A stretch of 64,000 bases of DNA from Dallia pectoralis (GCA_029465975.1 CM055756.1:11890222-11954221), one strand, 5' to 3'. Shown: positions 11,056-27,596, numbered from the stretch's first letter. Numbers and translations: made by a program. Notes: a model not told the origin generated them from the letters alone.

Positions 11056-11950
11056 GTTATATATGTTTAAATAAAATTAATCAGAATGACAGTGTAGACA
11101 TTGTTCATTTTGTAAAATTCCCTTCAAGGCCAGTTTCCCAGTGTCGCCTCTTCACTGTTGACATTGAGCCGGGTGTTTTGCACCCACACTTTTCCCATCT
11201 AATCAACTTCCATTGAATCATGTAGGGAGTAAATGAGTGTTGTCTGGACAACAGTAGAGTCGGCAGTCTTCCTCATGATTGTAGTGATGTGTACTGAATC
11301 AGCCTGAGAGAATCAAGGTTATGGTAACCTTTGCAGGTATAGTATTTTCTATACAATATATTCTTTCTAATAAAATAGTTTTAATGATACTCAAATGTTT
11401 TAACATGCATCTGTGTATGCATTTATGAATCACAACTGGGTTTGTATGTCTGTAAACTAAACCAAAATGTTACAAACCACCAGGGTATACAGAGTCTGAG
11501 GGAAAACTCTGTTATTATTTGGATGAAAACAACATATGCCACATTGATTATTATGGGAACGACTGAGGTTACAGCGACTGCCATACACATGTTTGTCCAC
11601 CAGGGGGCAGAGTGGCATGCTGTAAAAACAAGGTAAACTGCAATAACTGTGCTTCCAGAAATTCATTATAAATATGACTAAGTACATTTTTTGTCCAAAA
11701 ATCTAGGACAAGGCCAGAAAATGCAGTACATCATGTATATAGATGTGGAAGGTAGAATTAGATCAAAGCAAATCTCTAAATATATGATATATAAAAAAGA
11801 CCATGAATGAAGCGTAAATGCAAGATTTCTTTTTTGTTAATTATCCCCTTATATTTTGATGTAAATCAGTGTTTCAACAAGCAATGATTAAGCATTGAAA
11901 GAGAGAGAGAAAAATTCTGTAATTCATACATTAGTTCACATTTCCTTGTT

Positions 11951-12041
11951 TATAGGGGCAAATTCCAACTTGCTAGTCTTCACCTCATTTGAATATTCGT
12001 TCTCCCATTAACCTCAATGCATATCAGCATTTGCCCCTATA
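11951..12041. repeat. short inverted repeat (fold-back)
   Basis: TATAGGGGCAAAT at 11951-11963 is perfectly inverted at 12029-12041 (ATTTGCCCCTATA), enclosing 65 bp. It could be a tiny MITE; no target-site duplication was confirmed. Confidence 0.6.
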
Positions 12042-12380
12042 GTGAATCCTACATTAGCCCTGGTCTCTGGAAAAGCAGATTTCATTGTTGCCCATCAAAA
12101 GAAGCCCTCTCCACGCCAACACAAATTGATTATCGCATTGTCATCAGTCCTGTTCCACAATCACAATACTCACTCAGAAAAGGCTTTTCTTTCTTCGTAC
12201 ATCACAATCTGTTTTCAGTGAGTGATTTCTAAGTGAATGGGTTTGGCTGGCTGGTGTTCCATCATTGACGGGGCATGTTCTCATTCTGTTTCCAGAATTC
12301 AGGGTTATAGTTGGTAATGTGAAAGATTCTCAAACAACGTTTGTATGTAGAAATAGAATGAAAATCAATGTGTTCTATAA

Positions 12381-12710
12381 CACAGGTGTCAAACCGGTTC
12401 TGTGGAGGGCCGAGTGACTACAGGTTTCTGCTCTCACCTGAATACCTTTTGAATGTACACAGTTAATACTGAGATGTAATGTGTTAAATGTACATGCCAG
12501 TAAACAGGTTGCTATGAATATAAAATGCATGTATTTTATTATTATTTTCGTTTGTAAACCACACTGAATCGCTTCTGTGTATGAATTGTGCTATATAAAT
12601 AAACTTGCTTGCTTGTACGTGATTGATTAATTAGGTCACTTATCAGTTAGGTTCTACCCTCACCTGGCTGTATACACTAGGACCTCCGTGGAACCGGTTT
12701 GAACCCCCTG
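12381..12710. mobile_element. hAT-like MITE with 8-bp target-site duplication
   Basis: The ends are inverted: TCAAACCGGTTCTGTGGAGG at the left matches, with two mismatches, the reverse complement of the right end, and both termini start CA. The flanks 12373-12380 and 12711-12718 are both TTCTATAA, an 8-bp duplication typical of hAT elements. No transposase is present in the 330 bp. The middle contains a retroposon-like 3' end (about 12560-12615: tgtgctatataaataaac, then a cttg repeat), so a second element may be nested or captured. Confidence 0.8.
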
Positions 12711-13494
12711 TTCTATAAGATACACTTCAATCTGAATGTTATGTAACATAGCATCCTCCAATCAGAGTAGAGTGGTGCCAAACAGTGGGCCACCTGTCCC
12801 AGTGCATTCTGGTCCGTTGTATAGAGATAAGCAGGCATATCTGGTGTAATATCAGTGCAGTGCACGATTGGCAGCAACAGTGAAAAGCCAATCGAAGGAG
12901 TTTGCAGCAGAGTGGGCGGGGCGAGGGAACAGGAAGTGCTCAGTAGAGCAATTGATACATGAAGTACTCCGTAAAGTATAGCTAAGCACTATGGCGTCAA
13001 AATGCTTGTGCTTTCTACAGCTGGCTGTGTGCTCCGGCAAAGGTCGTGTGAATCTGTCCTTAGCATTACATTATAACTGACGTCACAATGTTTTACTGGA
13101 CAGTGGTCTGCATTCTGGGTAATATTCTCTCTGTGTCTACGAATTCCTTTCGGCACGGGGCAGCAACTAGCCATGTTGGGGCTTGAGCGCAGAGCATAGC
13201 AGAGGTTACACTCTTAAGGGTTGAAGTACTAGAGACAATTTGAAGAAAAGAAAAATGTAGACTGAAAAAGACTTCAGTTTTGTCCCGTCAGAATTCCAGT
13301 TGCTGTGGTTAGATCGGCCTTATTTCTAGAATATAACCGACCGGTTCTCTATCGTCTCAGTTTGCCTTCCAAAATGGCATCCTATTCACTATGTAGCTAA
13401 CTTCTTTCAACCAGCGTCATGTACCCTGGTCTAGTTTACCAGGAAGGGAATCGAGTTCTGTTTGATGTCCCGACTCGGCTCTGGCTGGAGCTCC

Positions 13495-15736
13495 TTATAG
13501 GAAGGGGTTTTGACTGTGCTGGTCCCCCAGGGAGGAGGTGGACGAGAAGGGTAGCAGAGGCTGCGGCAGCCCGGGCATATCCAGACCTCCGTGGGCAGGC
13601 TGGGTGAAAGAGGAGGGAAGGTTGGCCGGCTGGTGGCTGGCGGCGGGCAGCGGGAGAGAAGCGCTGTAGGGCAGCGAGGAGGGCCCTGACGGGGGGACAG
13701 GAGACGTTGAGCTGGGACGCATCTGGTTCAGAGTCAGACGAGGCTGTTCACTCTGGAACGGGTTGAGGGGCGATGGAGCACTGAGACCTGGGAGGAGAGA
13801 CAAGGTTTTCAAGGTTCTTCTACTTTTTCTGTAGAAATGCAAACATTCTGGCTGACGGGAAATTGATTGAAAACTATTAGGTTCTATACATGCGCGTGCT
13901 CATTTGTGAACACATGTTCACCTGAGAGGAATGGATTCTTCGTCTTGGCCGGAGGATTGACTGGGATCAAGGTGTCCAGGTTGACCAGGGAAACCCCTGT
14001 TGGACCCAGGAAAGATTCTGGGGTCCGGCAGTTCCGCTGGTTTGGATCTCCCAGACTCTCTCCTAGACGGGACATGTCAAAGAGCTCCGGACTGACCTCT
14101 CGCTCCCCACGACTGCTCAGGCTAAAATGGCCTCCGTCCATTGCCTCGTCAAACATGTCCCCGTCTACCAGCGAGAGTGAAAGTATATAAGCGTCAATTA
14201 GTGTATTGTGAAATGCATACTTTGAGGCTGGCATTCAAGGCAAACATTTGCACAATGTCAGAAAGGACATGGCAGTTGATTTCTCCAGGTCATGAGTTCA
14301 TTCTTGCGCTGACATTCTGACTTTTAGCCGGTTATTTCCTAGATTTGGGACAAATCCCTGTGCCAATCACCTGTAGGGCTGCCATGTCGGGGTGGGTGAA
14401 CTCGAAGAGGAGCCGGCCCGGAGAACGGGTCCGCCGCCGCCGCGTTCTCCCAGGGATCCGGAGGCGACCGGGTACGTTCCCATGGAAGGGAGGAGGTTCC
14501 GCTGCTCGGCTGGGCCATCCAGAGAGAATCGTTGACAGGTCGGGTGGAGCGAGACTCAACTGGAAATATTAGGAAGGGTATTATTTTAATATTTTTCCAA
14601 ATGCTCGGGAGTGATATGCAGTTAGTGTTGGATGACGTTGAGGTCAAAGAAACTATATCTATATATATCCAAATTCTGATAGGGGTTAGTAGCCTGGTCA
14701 TGATGCCAAACCATGTTGGTTCTGATCTGCAAATATCCCGGATATAGAACCAGAGGGAAGAGGGAATAAAACAGCCTACCCAGAGAGTCCCAGGGGTCAG
14801 AGGAGGCTCTAGTCCCAGCCAGACAGCCTGCCCCGGCAGCGGGAATAGGGTGGTGGAGGGGTGTGTGACGCTCAGGTCCCGTCAGGTCCCTGGGGTTAAC
14901 ACTGGTACCAGGCAGAAACTCTGGGTTCACGGCAAAAACATCCACCAGGTCCATCATGGCCGACTGAACGCGGGATGGCAAGAAGGGGTTTCAATCAGTC
15001 ACAGATTGCTTATAAACATCATTTTCTTTTGTCTAGCGGAATGTAAAACCTCATACATTTACCTAATGCAAACCTAACCTCACTTATAATCTACTCATTC
15101 TGTGTGTGTATGGTACAGTGTGTACGAGCTTTAGTGTCTCAACTGTGTGCCGCTCGTCTCTGGATTACCCATGATGCTTTGCCTCTATAACATGGTTGTC
15201 CTTCATCGGGACAAAGCGTTCTTACCCCAACTCCACCAGCCACCGCCTCTCGCTTGCTCGCCTCCAGAGCTTTCTGCAGCAATGACTCGTCTCCTTGGCG
15301 ACTCTGTTGCTCCTGGCAACACACACACGCACACACACACGCACACACACAGACGAATGGTGTTAGATGTGACAGGAAACGCTCACTCATTCAAGACAAA
15401 CACGGTTGAGCCAAAAGAGTTTGATTGGTTTACAAATGTTTTGTTACAAGCAGAAACCTTCCCACCAGATTGGCAGTTTATTTGCTTGATTAAAAAATGT
15501 GTTATTGCTATACTTTTTGAGAAAGTAGTTTTTGCAGGCGAAGACACAAATACATTGACAGGTAACATGCCTTAACCAACACAGAAAACACAGAAAACAA
15601 ACACGCCTAAAAGCCAGGCAGGACAAATGAAAATGAATGGTGCCTCCTGGAGGCAGGAAGAAGCAGTACAGACAAACATAGGTCACTCAGTGAGTGGAAA
15701 AGAGAGGAGTGGAGGAAAATGCACTACCTGAGAGAA

Positions 15737-15769
<33 letters not shown>

Positions 15770-18134
15770 GAGAAATAAACGGGTAGAGAAGAAACAAAGG
15801 AGAGCTAACAGTGGTTAAATCCAGGCGGTCCCACAGAAGGAGAAAGACACTGAGGAGAAGCCGTCCAGAAGGAACCGAGGTGTCAAGTGACAAGTGAACA
15901 GCACAGAGATGTGAGACACAGGGACAAGTGAACAGCACAGAGATGTGAGACACAGGGACAAGTGAACAGCACAGAGATGTGAGACACAGGGACAAGTGAA
16001 CAGCACAGAGATGTGAGACACAGGGACAAGTGAACAGCACAGAGATGTGAGACACAGGGACAAGTGAACAGCACAGAGATGTGAGACACAGGGACAAGTG
16101 AACAGCACAGAGATGTGAGACACAGGGACAAGTGAACAGCACAGAGATGTGAGACACAGGGACAAGTGAACAGCACAGAGATGTGAGACACAGGGACAAG
16201 TGAACAGCACAGAGATGTGAGATGTGACAGATTATATATCATTGTATGTTTCTGTCAGTTTGGTGTATTCGGTCTCTGTAAGCAGCACCATTGCATTTAT
16301 TACTGTTCTATTAGTGTGGTTCTGACTAGTGCCGAGCTGAACCAACACTGCTTTTAGACTATGGGTTATGGGTTCAAAAAATTACTTCCTAAACAGATTT
16401 TTCGGTTTGCTAGCTCTGATCTAGATGTAATGCACTGGACACAGGACAGGACTCTGGGGTCAGGTTGGCATTACCTGCTGGTGTTCCTCCTTGCTGAGGC
16501 TCAGAGCTATCTGGAGCTGGGTGTCTTCGTCCATCTCCGCGGCGACCGGAGGTGGCGGATCCGGCTAAAAGAGAACCAATCGATTAAGTGGAGGAAAATG
16601 CAGGTCATTAATTGGCAGATGAATGAAGGGAATTCCCAGTTGTCCCGGTCCATTTCCCGCTGCCAAAGTGCATCGTGTGGTTCGACGTAATGTGCGAGGC
16701 AGTCTTACAGAAGACCATGCAAGGCAAGCCACACCAGAACCAGAATGACCGGTTTCCATAGATAACCAATCAGGGCAAAGGACAATTGTCTTCCCTGAAC
16801 ACGGATTGGCCAGTACTCTGTAGGCGGTCTGTTACCATTGGTCTAAAGAGAAAGGGAGAGCGTGCTATTGGTTAGTGGAAACAGAATGGACGCAGACTAC
16901 TCCAATCTGTAAAGAGAAATGGCGTGTTCCCCTGCTCAGATGTCTCACACATCAACGACCAGTTAAGGAAGTCACATCGACTGGGTCATCTACCGGACCG
17001 TTGCTATCGGATACTGTGATACTGTGTGGATGTTTAACTCCTAAAACATCCACACAGGCGCTTTATCTGTTCAGTCGGGCTTCGGCAATTGCTGAGCGAA
17101 AGGAACGCAGACCGAAATTGTCAGGCAAAACTGTCTGCTTGTCCTCGATGCTGAGGGGTCAGAGGTCAAACAGGGCTAAGGTGCACAGGTGAGTAAAGAT
17201 GGTGCTGTGTTCATGCAGCGTTACTGGCGAGGAGAAACGTGAGGTTAGACCGAACAGCGGACGCAGGAGGTCAAACGTTTAGGGATTAGGCTTGCAGAAT
17301 TCCTAAAACGTTCCCAAAGTTCCCTGCATTCACCGAAATCCAAGTAGAGACGGGGGAAAAGGAAGCACATACCCAAATGGAACTTCTGAAACATCTGGGG
17401 ACTGTGGGAACGTACTTTATTTTTGAGTTAGGGTGAAGGAAGCAGGGGTTAAAGGTCACGAGCTCTCTACATCTCTGTGATACCTTCTGGGCCTCCTCCT
17501 TGCTGAGGCTCATAGCGATCTGGAGCTGAGTCTGTTCATCAATGTCCATCGGGAGGGGAGGCTAGGGGCGCGGGTGGTGGGTGGGGTGGGGAGGGGGGTC
17601 AAGAAGAACTCTATTATAGGGGCAGGATCTCCTGCATCTAGTTAGACGGAAAAAAACTGAACATCGTAAAGTTTGAAAAAGTTGCTCAGCCTCACATTAA
17701 ATTGTTGATAAAAATGAGTAAATTGATCCTCTGGGGCTTAGCGAGTCAAGCTTGGCACGACAAACGCCAACGGTTCTGTGTTCGATTACCACTGGGGCCA
17801 CTGACATATATTCTATATGAAATGACACATGAAGGGTTCTTGTGCGTTCTGTCATCAGTGTCAGTACAGCAAATTCAACTAACAATATAAGACGGACACA
17901 AGGCACATTCAACGCACTCAAAACCACGCCTGGCTAAATGTGGATCAATAAAACCCCCTCCTGTCGTGTTGAGTCACTTAGGCAGTGCAGTTGCACCAAA
18001 ACAACTCTCTTTCTGATTGGGCCTCGCTCTGAGTAACAATGTCTTCCATTGGCTAGAGCTGCCGTATTGATTGCACCACAAGGGGATGATGTAGCTTTTT
18101 CGTGGCAGGTCGAGGAAATGGTTGCCAGTTAGAG

Positions 18135-18178
<44 letters not shown>

Positions 18179-18496
18179 AGAGAAAAACATAGAAAGTGTC
18201 AGAGAGAGAGAAAGATATGATCTATGCAGGGGAGTGAGTATGTGGGAAAAAGGCAACCACAATCCCCAACATAATGAGTGAGTGTGTGTGTGTGTGTGTG
18301 TATTTAGTATGTGTGTGTGAGTGTGTGTGTGAGTGTGTGTTTGTGTATACAGTGTGTCTCTGTGCGTGTCTTACCTTCTCATTCTCCTCTCGGCTCATGG
18401 CCAGAGCCAGCTGAAGCTGAAGCTCCTCCTCCCCACTGGTCTGGGGGCGGGCCTGCTCCAAATCTGACGAGGCACGGAGAGGGGAGGAAGAGGCAG
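13495..18496 (-). CDS. epn3: epsin-3, C-terminal part (UIMs to NPF tail); ENTH exons not found
   Basis: Epsins are endocytic adaptors: an ENTH domain binds PIP2, UIMs bind ubiquitin, DPW/DPF motifs bind AP2, and NPF motifs bind EH proteins at clathrin pits. Eight exons: 18375-18496, 17484-17561, 16475-16564, 15226-15312, 14780-14963, 14371-14559, 13922-14164 and 13495-13787, together 427 residues to the stop. UIMs read EEELQLQLALAMSREENEK, TQLQIAMSLSKEEAQK, TQLQIALSLSKEEHQQ and DESLLQKALEASKRE, one more than the usual three. DPW/DPF motifs lie in the middle exons; NPF occurs three times, the last at the very end (NPFL). The wording TPESFLGP, NPFLSGLSAPSPLNPF, LNQMRP and YSASLPLP fits EPN3 better than EPN1 or EPN2. 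The first exon starts mid-codon (phase 1), so upstream exons for about 200 residues must exist. They are not seen before mprip. Confidence 0.88.
15886..16222. repeat. 34-bp minisatellite in an epn3 intron
   Basis: About ten nearly identical copies of a 34-bp unit containing GTGAACAGCACAGAGATGTG. It lies inside the intron between the third and fourth visible epn3 exons. High identity between copies indicates recent expansion. A GA-rich tract (15725-15775) lies nearby. Confidence 0.95.
17731..17850 (+). mobile_element. degenerate tRNA-headed SINE fragment
   Basis: The piece ggcttagcgagtcaagcttg resembles an A box region, and tgtgttcgattaccac resembles a B box, followed by 'ggggcc'. The spacing and wording match tRNA-derived SINE heads common in fish. 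It is decayed and lies in an epn3 intron. Confidence 0.5.
18128..18340. repeat. GA and GT simple-sequence tracts
   Basis: (GA)n at about 18136-18170 running into a G run, and (GT)n at about 18280-18340, just inside the epn3 intron that follows the 18375-18496 exon. On the sense strand the latter is a CA tract a few tens of nt after the donor. Confidence 0.8.
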
Positions 18497-19250
<754 letters not shown>

Positions 19251-19346
19251 ATAATCTACCACCTCTGTGGACTTGATCCTGATATGACTGTGAGAAACCT
19301 GGCTCCCAGAGTCACCAGAAGTATAACATTAACAGAGTGAGACTAC

Positions 19347-20719
19347 CTGAGAGACCATAAATATACAGCTGACCTGCACCCACACAACCTGAACACAACA
19401 CACACACCACACACACACACCATAAATATACAGCTGACCTACACCCACACAACCTGAACACACACACACACACACCATAAATATACAGCTGACCTGCACC
19501 CACACAACCTGAACACACACACACACACACCATAAATATACAGCTGACCTGCACCCACACAACCTGAACACACACACACACACACCATAAATATACAGCT
19601 GACCTGCACCCACACAACCTGAACACACACACACACACACACCATAAATATACAGCTGACCTGCACCCACACAACCTGAACACACACACACACACACACA
19701 CACACCATAAATATACAGCTGACCTGCACCCACACAACCTGAACACACACACACACACACCATAAATATACAGCTGACCTGCACCCACACAACCTGAACA
19801 CACACACACACACCACCACAACCTGAACACACACACACACACACCAAATATACAGCTGACCTACACCCACACAACCTGAACACACACACACACACACCAT
19901 AAATATACAGCTGACCTACACCCACACAACCTGAACACACACACACACACACATAAATATACAGCTGACCTGCACCCACACAACCTGAACACACACACAC
20001 ACACACATAAATATACAGCTGACCTGCACCCACACAACCTGAACACACACACACACACACCATAAATATACAGCTGACCTGCACCCACACAACCTGAACA
20101 CACACACACACACATAAATATACAGCTGACCTACACCCACACAACCTGAACACACACACACACACACACATAAATATACAGCTGACCTGCACCCACACAA
20201 CCTGAACACACACACACACACCATAAATATACAGCTGACCTGCACCCATACAACCTGAACACACACACACACACACCATAAATATACAGCTGACCTACAC
20301 CCACACAACCTGAACACACACACACACACACACATAAATATACAGCTGACCTACACCCACACACCTGAACACACACACACACACACCATAAATATACAGC
20401 TGACCTACACCCATACAACCTGAACACACACACCACACACACCATAAATATACAGCTGACCTGCACCCACACAACCTGAACACACACACACACACACACA
20501 CCATAAATATACAGCTGACCTGCACCCACACAACCTGAACACACACACCACACACACACACACCATAAATATACAGCTGACCTGCACCCACACAACCTGA
20601 ACACACACACACACACACACACACACACCATAAATATACAGCTGACCTGCACCCACACAACCTGAACACACACACACACACACCATAAATATACAGCTGA
20701 CCTGCACCCACACAACCTG

Positions 20720-20753
<34 letters not shown>

Positions 20754-23700
20754 ATAAATATACAGCTGACCTGCACCCACACAACCTGAACACACACACA
20801 CACACACCATAAATATACAGCTGACCTGCACCCACACAACCTGAACACACACACACACACACCAGCTGACCTGCACCCACAACCTGAACACACACACACA
20901 CACACCATAAATATACAGCTGACCTGCACCCACACAACCTGAACACACACACACACCACCATAAATATACAGCTGACCTGCACCCACACAACCTGAACAC
21001 ACACACACACACACCATAAATATACAGCTGACCTGCACCCACACAACCTGAACACACACACACACACACCATAAATATACAGCTGACCTGCACCCCATAC
21101 AACCTGAACACACACACACACACACACACACCATAAATATACAGCTGACCTACACCCACACAACCTGAACACACACACACACACACACACACAATAAATA
21201 CAGCTGACCTACACCCACACAACCTGAACACACACACACACACACACACACCATAAATATACAGCTGACCTGCACCCACACAACCTGAACACACACACAC
21301 ACACACACATAAATATACAGCTGACCTGCACCCACACAACCTGAACACACACACACACACACACACCATAAATATACAGCTGACCTGCACCCACACAACC
21401 TGAACACACACACACACACACACCATAAATATACAGCTGACCTGCACCCACACAACCTGAACACACACACCTGACACACACCACACACACCATAAATATA
21501 CAGCTGACCTGCACCCACACAACCTGAACACACACACACACACACACCATAAATATACAGCTGACCTGCACCCACACAACCTGAACACACACACACACAC
21601 ACCATAAATATACAGCTGACCTGCACCCACACAACCTGAACACACACACACACACACACATAAATATACAGCTGACCTGCACCCACACAACCTGAACACA
21701 CACACACACACACACCATAAATATACAGCTGACCTGCACCCACACAACCTGAACACACACACACACACACCACCCATAAATATACAGCTGACCTGCACCC
21801 ACACAACCTGAACACACACACACACACACCATAAATATACAGCTGACCTACACCCACACAACCTGAACACACACACACACACACACACCATAAATATACA
21901 GCTGACCTGCACCCACACAACCTGAACACACACACACACACACCATAAATATACAGCTGACCTGCACCCACACAACCTGAACACACACACACACACACAC
22001 ATAAATATACAGCTGACCTACACCCACACAACCTGAACACACACACACACACACACATAAATATACAGCTGACCTGCACCCACACAACCTGAACACACAC
22101 ACCACACACACACACACCATAAATATACAGCTGACCTGCACCCACACAACCTGAACACACACACACACACACACACATAAATATACAGCTGACCTGCACC
22201 CACACAACCTGAACACACACACACACACACATAAATATACAGCTGACCTGCACCCACACAACCTGAACACACACACACACACACCATAAATATACAGCTG
22301 ACCTGCACCCACACAACCTGAACACACACACCACACAACACACACATAATAAATATACAGCTGACCTACACCCACACAACCTGAACACACACACACACAC
22401 CATAAATATACAGCTGACCTACACCCATACAACCTGAACACACACACACACACACCATAAATATACAGCTGACCTACACCCACACAACCTGAACACACAC
22501 ACACACACACCATAAATATACAGCTGACCTGCACCCATACAACCTGAACACACACACACACACACATAAATATACAGCTGACCTGCACCCATACAACCTG
22601 AACACACACACCACACACACACACCATAAATATACAGCTGACCTGCACCCACACAACCTGAACACACACACACACACACACACACCATAAATATACAGCT
22701 GACCTGCACCCACACAACCTGAACACACACACACACACACACACACCATAAATATACAGCTGACCTGCACCCACACAACCTGAACACTGACACACACACA
22801 CACACACACACCATAAATATACAGCTGACCTGCACCCACACAACCTGAACACACACACACACACACCATAAATATACAGCTGACCTACACCCACACAACC
22901 TGAACACACACACACACACACACACACACACCATAAATATACAGCTGACCTGCACCCACACAACCTGAACACACACACACACACATAAATATACAGCTGA
23001 CCTGCACCCACACAACCTGAACACACACACACACACACACCATAAATATACAGCTGACCTGCACCCATACAACCTGAACACACACACACACACACACATA
23101 AATATACAGCTGACCTGCACCCACACAACCTGAACACACACACACACACACATAAATATACAGCTGACCTGCACCCACACAACCTGAACACACACACCAC
23201 ACACACACACACCATAAATATACAGCTGACCTGCACCTGACACAACCTGAACACACACACACACACATAAATATACAGCTGACCTGCACCCACACAACCT
23301 GAACACACACACCACACACCACACACACCATAAATATACAGCTGACCTGCACCCACACAACCTGAACACACACACACACACACACACACACCATAAATAT
23401 ACAGCTGACCTGCACCCACACAACCTGAACACACACACACACACACACCATAAATATACAGCTGACCTGCACCCACACAACCTGAACACACACACACACA
23501 CACCACACACACCATAAATATACAGCTGACCTGCACCCACACAACCTGAACACACACACACACACACCATAAATATACAGCTGACCTGCACCCACACAAC
23601 CTGAACACACACACACACACACCATACATATACAGCTGACCTACACCCACACAACCTGAACACACACACACACACACCATAAATATACAGCTGACCTGCA

Positions 23701-26172
23701 CCCACACAACCTGAACACACACACACACACACACACACCATAAATATACAGCTGACCTGCACCCACACAACCTGAACACACACACACACACACACACACA
23801 TAAATATACAGCTGACCTGCACCCACACAACCTGAACACACACACACACACACACATAAATATACAGCTGACCTGCACCCACACAACCTGAACACACCAC
23901 ACACACACCATAAATATACAGCTGACCTGCACCCACACAACCTGAACACACACACACACACACCATAAATATACAGCTGACCTGCACCCACACAACCTGA
24001 ACACACACACACACACACCATAAATATACAGCTGACCTGCACCCACACAACCTGAACACACACACACACACACCATAAATATACAGCTGACCTGCACCCA
24101 TACAACCTGAACACACACACCACACACACACACCATAAATATACAGCTGACCTACACCCACACAACCTGAACACACACACACACACACCATAAATATACA
24201 GCTGACCTGCACCCACACAACCTGAACACACACACACACACACATAAATATACAGCTGACCTGCACCCACACAACCTGAACACACACACACACACACACA
24301 TAAATATACAGCTGACCTGCACCCACACAACCTGAACACACACACACACACACACCATAAATATACAGCTGACCTGCACCCACACAACCTGAACACACAC
24401 ACACACACACACCATAAATATACAGCTGACCTGCACCCACACAACCTGAACACACACACACACACACCATAAATGACCTACAGCTGACCTGCACACACAC
24501 AACCTGAACACCCACACACACACACACACCATAAATATACAGCTGACCTGCACCCACACAACCTGAACACACACACACACACACACATAAATATACAGCT
24601 GACCTGCACCCACACAACCTGAACACACACACACACACACACACACACATAAATATACAGCTGACCTGCACCCACACAACCTGAACACACACACACACAC
24701 ACACACACACCATAAATATACAGCTGACCTGCACCCACACAACCTGAACACACACACACACACACCACATAAATATACAGCTGACCTGCACCCACACAAC
24801 CTGACCACACACACACACACACCATAAATATACAGCTGACCTGACCCACACAACCTGAACACACACACACACCATAAATATACAGCTGACCTGCACCCAC
24901 ACAACCTGAACACACACACACACACACACCATAAATATACAGCTGACCTGCACCCACACAACCTGAACACACACACACACACACACCATACATATACAGC
25001 TGACCTAAACCCATACAACCTGAACACACACACACACACACACCATAAATATACAGCTGACCTGCACCCATACAACCTGAACACACACACCACACACACA
25101 CACACACCATAAATATACAGCTGACCTGCACCCACACAACCTGAACACACACACACACACACACAGCTGACCTACACCCACACAACCTGAACACACACAA
25201 ATATACAGCTGACCTACACCCATACAACCTGAACACACACACCACACACCACACACACCATAAATATACAGCTGACCTGCACCCACACAACCTGAACACA
25301 CACACACACACACCATAAATATACAGCTGACCTGCACCCACACAACCTGAACACACACACCACACACCACACACACCATAAATATACAGCTGACCTGCAC
25401 CCACACAACCTGAACACACACACACACACACACCATAAATATACAGCTGACCTGCACCCACACAACCTACAACCTGCTGACCTACACCCACACAACCTGA
25501 ACACACACACACACACACCATAAATATACAGCTGACCTGCACCCACACAACCTGAACACACACACACACACACACATAAATATACAGCTGACCTACACCC
25601 ACACAACCTGAACACCCACACAACCTGAACACACACACACACACACCATAAATATACAGCTGACCTGCACCCACACAACCTGAACACACACACACACACA
25701 CATAAATATACAGCTGCCCTGCACCCACACAACCTGAACACACACACACACACACCATAAATATACAGCTGACCTGCACCCACACAACCTGAACACACAC
25801 ACACACACACCATAAATATACAGCTGACCTGCACCCACACAACCTGAACACACACACACACACACCATAAATATACAGCTGACCTGCACCCACACAACCT
25901 GAACACACACACACACACACACCATAAATATACAGCTGACCTACACCCACACAACCTGAACACACACACACACACACAGCTGACCTGCACCCACACAACC
26001 TGAACACACACACACACACCATAAATATACAGCTGACCTGCACCCACACAACCTGAACACACACACACACACACATAAATATACAGCTGACCTGCACCCA
26101 CACAACCTGAACACACACACACACACACCATAAATATACAGCTGACCTGCACCCATACACCCACACAACCTG

Positions 26173-26204
<32 letters not shown>

Positions 26205-27558
26205 ATAAATATACAGCTGACCTGCACCCACACAACCTGAACACACACACACACACACATAAATATACAGCTGACCTGCACCCACACAACCTGAACACAC
26301 ACACACACACACCATAAATATACAGCTGACCTGCACCCACACAACCTGAACACACACACACACACACATAAATATACAGCTGACCTACACCCACACAACC
26401 TGAACACACACACACACACACACACACATAAATATACAGCTGACCTGCACCACACAACCTGAACACACACACACACACACCATAAAAATATACAGCTGAC
26501 CTGCACCCATACAACCTGAACACACACACACACACACACACACACCATAAATATACAGCTGACAACCTGAACACCCACACAACCTGCTGACCTGCACACA
26601 CAACCTGACACACACCATAAATATACAGCTGACCTGCACCCACACAACCTGAACACACACACACACACACACATAAATATACAGCTGACCTACACCCACA
26701 CAACCTGAACACACACACACACACACACCATAAATATACAGCTGACCTGCACCCACACAACCTGAACACACACACACACACCATAAATATACAGCTGACC
26801 TGCACCCATACAACCTGAACACACACACACACACACCATAAATATACAGCTGACCTACACCCACACAACCTGAACACACACACACACACACCATAAATAT
26901 ACAGCTGACCTACACCCACACAACCTGAACACACACACACACACACACATAAATATACAGCTGACCTACACCCATACAACCTGAACAACCTGCTGAACCC
27001 ACACAACCTGAACACACACACACACACACCATAAATATACAGCTGACCTGCACCCATACAACCTGAACACACACACACACACACACACCATAAATATACA
27101 GCTGACCTGCACCCACACAACCTGAACACACACACACACACACCACACACACCATAAATATACAGCTGACCTGCACCCACACAACCTGAACACACACACA
27201 CACACACCATAAATATACAGCTGACCTACAGCCATGAACCTGAACACACACCCACACACCACACACACCATAAATATACAGCTGACCTGCACCCACACAA
27301 CCTGAACACACACACACACACCATAAATATACAGCTGACCTGCACCCACACAACCTTATCACACACACACACACACCACACACCATAAATATACAGCTGA
27401 CCTGCACCCACACAACCTGAACACACACACACACACACACACCTACACCCACACAACCTAAATAAATATACAGCTGACCTGCACCCATACAACCTGAACA
27501 CACACACCACACACACACACACCATAAATATACAGCTGACCTACACCCACACAACCTG

Positions 27559-27596
<38 letters not shown>

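Larger units (their letters stand above)
11056..13494. other. intergenic region between arl16/L2 and epn3
   Basis: No gene recognised. It holds a short inverted repeat (11951-12041), a hAT-like MITE (12381-12710) and otherwise unremarkable AT-rich sequence. The 3' UTR of epn3 should lie in about 12750-13494, but I did not find a canonical AATAAA close to its stop on the minus strand. Confidence 0.5.

Noticed and set aside
12852..13174. Small minus-strand frames between the MITE and epn3
   Set aside because: No splice-consistent structure or recognisable family; probably epn3 3' flank.
15687..16242. Minus-strand repetitive Cys/Leu/Ser frames
   Set aside because: They read through the 34-bp epn3 intronic minisatellite; no start context or homology.
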